Shown here: positions 5,731 to 6,140 of the stretch, one piece after another
Layout: each line of letters begins with the position of its first letter
Numbering within the stretch: the stretch's first letter is position 1
NCBI GenBank assembly: GCA_017503305.1
Contig: JAFVTJ010000059.1
Location: 1 to 6,140 of the forward strand
Direction: 5' to 3'
DNA: 6,140 bases
From: Clostridia bacterium
Lineage (GTDB): Bacteria > Bacillota_A > Clostridia > Oscillospirales > Acutalibacteraceae
Notes under the pieces: model-generated
What the model saw: only the letters and a program-made list of their open reading frames with translations
Databases searched by the model: none
What the model was told of the DNA's origin: nothing
Made by a program: the position numbers and the translations under genes

Positions 5731-6140
5731 TTATTTTTTATTCTTTACGTTGCTTAAGGGGTTCATATCAACCGCGTTTTTGATTTGTTGGTCTGATACG
5801 TGGGTGTAAATTTGGGTTGTGCCCAAATTCGAATGGCCTAAAATATCTTTTAGCACGCGTATATCAACCTGCCCGTGTTGGTACATAAGTGTAGCGGCGG
5901 TGTGGCGTAGCTTGTGTGTAGAAAAGCCTCTATCGCCAAGTCCTGCATTTTCAAGGTATGTTTTAACAATGTGCTGTACCGTTTTGGGACTAATGCGGCG
6001 GTGGTTTCGGCTAATAAACAGCGCGTTACGGTCGGCGGCGTGAATATCATCGCTAGGTCGCAAGGGGAGATATTCTTGTACGGCATTCATACACGCGGAA
6101 TTAAGGTAGACAAGCCTTTCTTTATTGCCCTTACCGGTAA
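5731..6140 (-). CDS. Tyrosine recombinase, XerC/XerD-like (C-terminal part; 5' end off window)
   Basis: This is the catalytic half of a site-specific tyrosine recombinase, which cuts and rejoins DNA through a 3'-phosphotyrosine. The frame is open from the right edge (first full codon 6138-6136), 135 visible residues; the internal ATG at 6090 is not the real start. Visible residues: TGKGNKERLVYLN with the beta-hairpin lysine K3, THKLRHT with H75 and R78, LGHSN with H102, and the nucleophile Y111 in IYTHV. Spacing from K to HxxR matches E. coli XerD (K172, H244, R247). The first catalytic arginine and the N-terminal DNA-binding domain lie off the window. The tail ends shortly after NPLSNVKNKK. 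Family level is certain. It could be a housekeeping chromosome-dimer resolvase or a mobile-element integrase; without the rest of the gene or attachment sites I cannot decide. Confidence 0.93.
   Translation of the reverse strand, partial: TGKGNKERLVYLNSACMNAVQEYLPLRPSDDIHAADRNALFISRNHRRISPKTVQHIVKTYLENAGLGDRGFSTHKLRHTAATLMYQHGQVDIRVLKDILGHSNLGTTQIYTHVSDQQIKNAVDMNPLSNVKNKK

Noticed and set aside
5819..6043. Open frames on the plus strand and in another minus frame within the recombinase
   Set aside because: The recombinase frame carries the catalytic motifs in order; the others are shadows.
5731..6090. ATG at 6090 as the true start of the recombinase
   Set aside because: The same frame continues upstream with the conserved GKGNKERLV lysine hairpin, so the gene extends past the window edge.

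Overview
The window looks like chromosomal DNA of a low- to mid-GC Firmicute, probably a gut-type Clostridia (Oscillospiraceae/Ruminococcaceae-like). The reasons are the pth-mfd gene pair, a tRNA-dependent T-box leader in front of thrS, strong AGGAGG and sigma-A type signals, and the sequence type of the ThrRS. The genus is an inference; no taxonomic marker gene is present.

Layout. Positions 1-2369 (minus) hold the first 789 codons of mfd, the transcription-repair coupling factor; its 3' part lies beyond the left edge. Two bases upstream, 2372-2962 (minus) is pth, peptidyl-tRNA hydrolase, so pth-mfd reads as a translationally coupled operon. Positions 2963-3294 are a divergent control region. 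It holds a sigma-A type promoter for pth (minus) and one for thrS (plus), with -35 boxes only 11 bp apart, followed by a complete T-box riboswitch with a threonine specifier codon ACC and an intrinsic terminator. Positions 3295-5241 (plus) encode full-length threonyl-tRNA synthetase with TGS, editing, catalytic and anticodon-binding domains, followed by a terminator hairpin.

Positions 5242-5730 contain no gene but are rich in structure. There are two 7-bp-period tandem repeats and then a cluster of five short units, each starting GTAGG and continuing into a hairpin. Four of the units form two inverted pairs, and several stems differ by compensatory base changes. This is the architecture of REP/REPIN elements, which are known mainly from Proteobacteria, and it is the most interesting item here. 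A likely bidirectional terminator follows. Positions 5731-6140 (minus) are the C-terminal half of a tyrosine recombinase (XerC/XerD-like) whose 5' part runs off the right edge.

Functionally, pth and thrS both serve translation (recycling of peptidyl-tRNA, and charging of tRNA-Thr), and thrS is switched by the charging state of tRNA-Thr. Mfd links RNA polymerase stalling to nucleotide-excision repair. The recombinase has no visible link to them and is separated from thrS by the repeat cluster and terminators.
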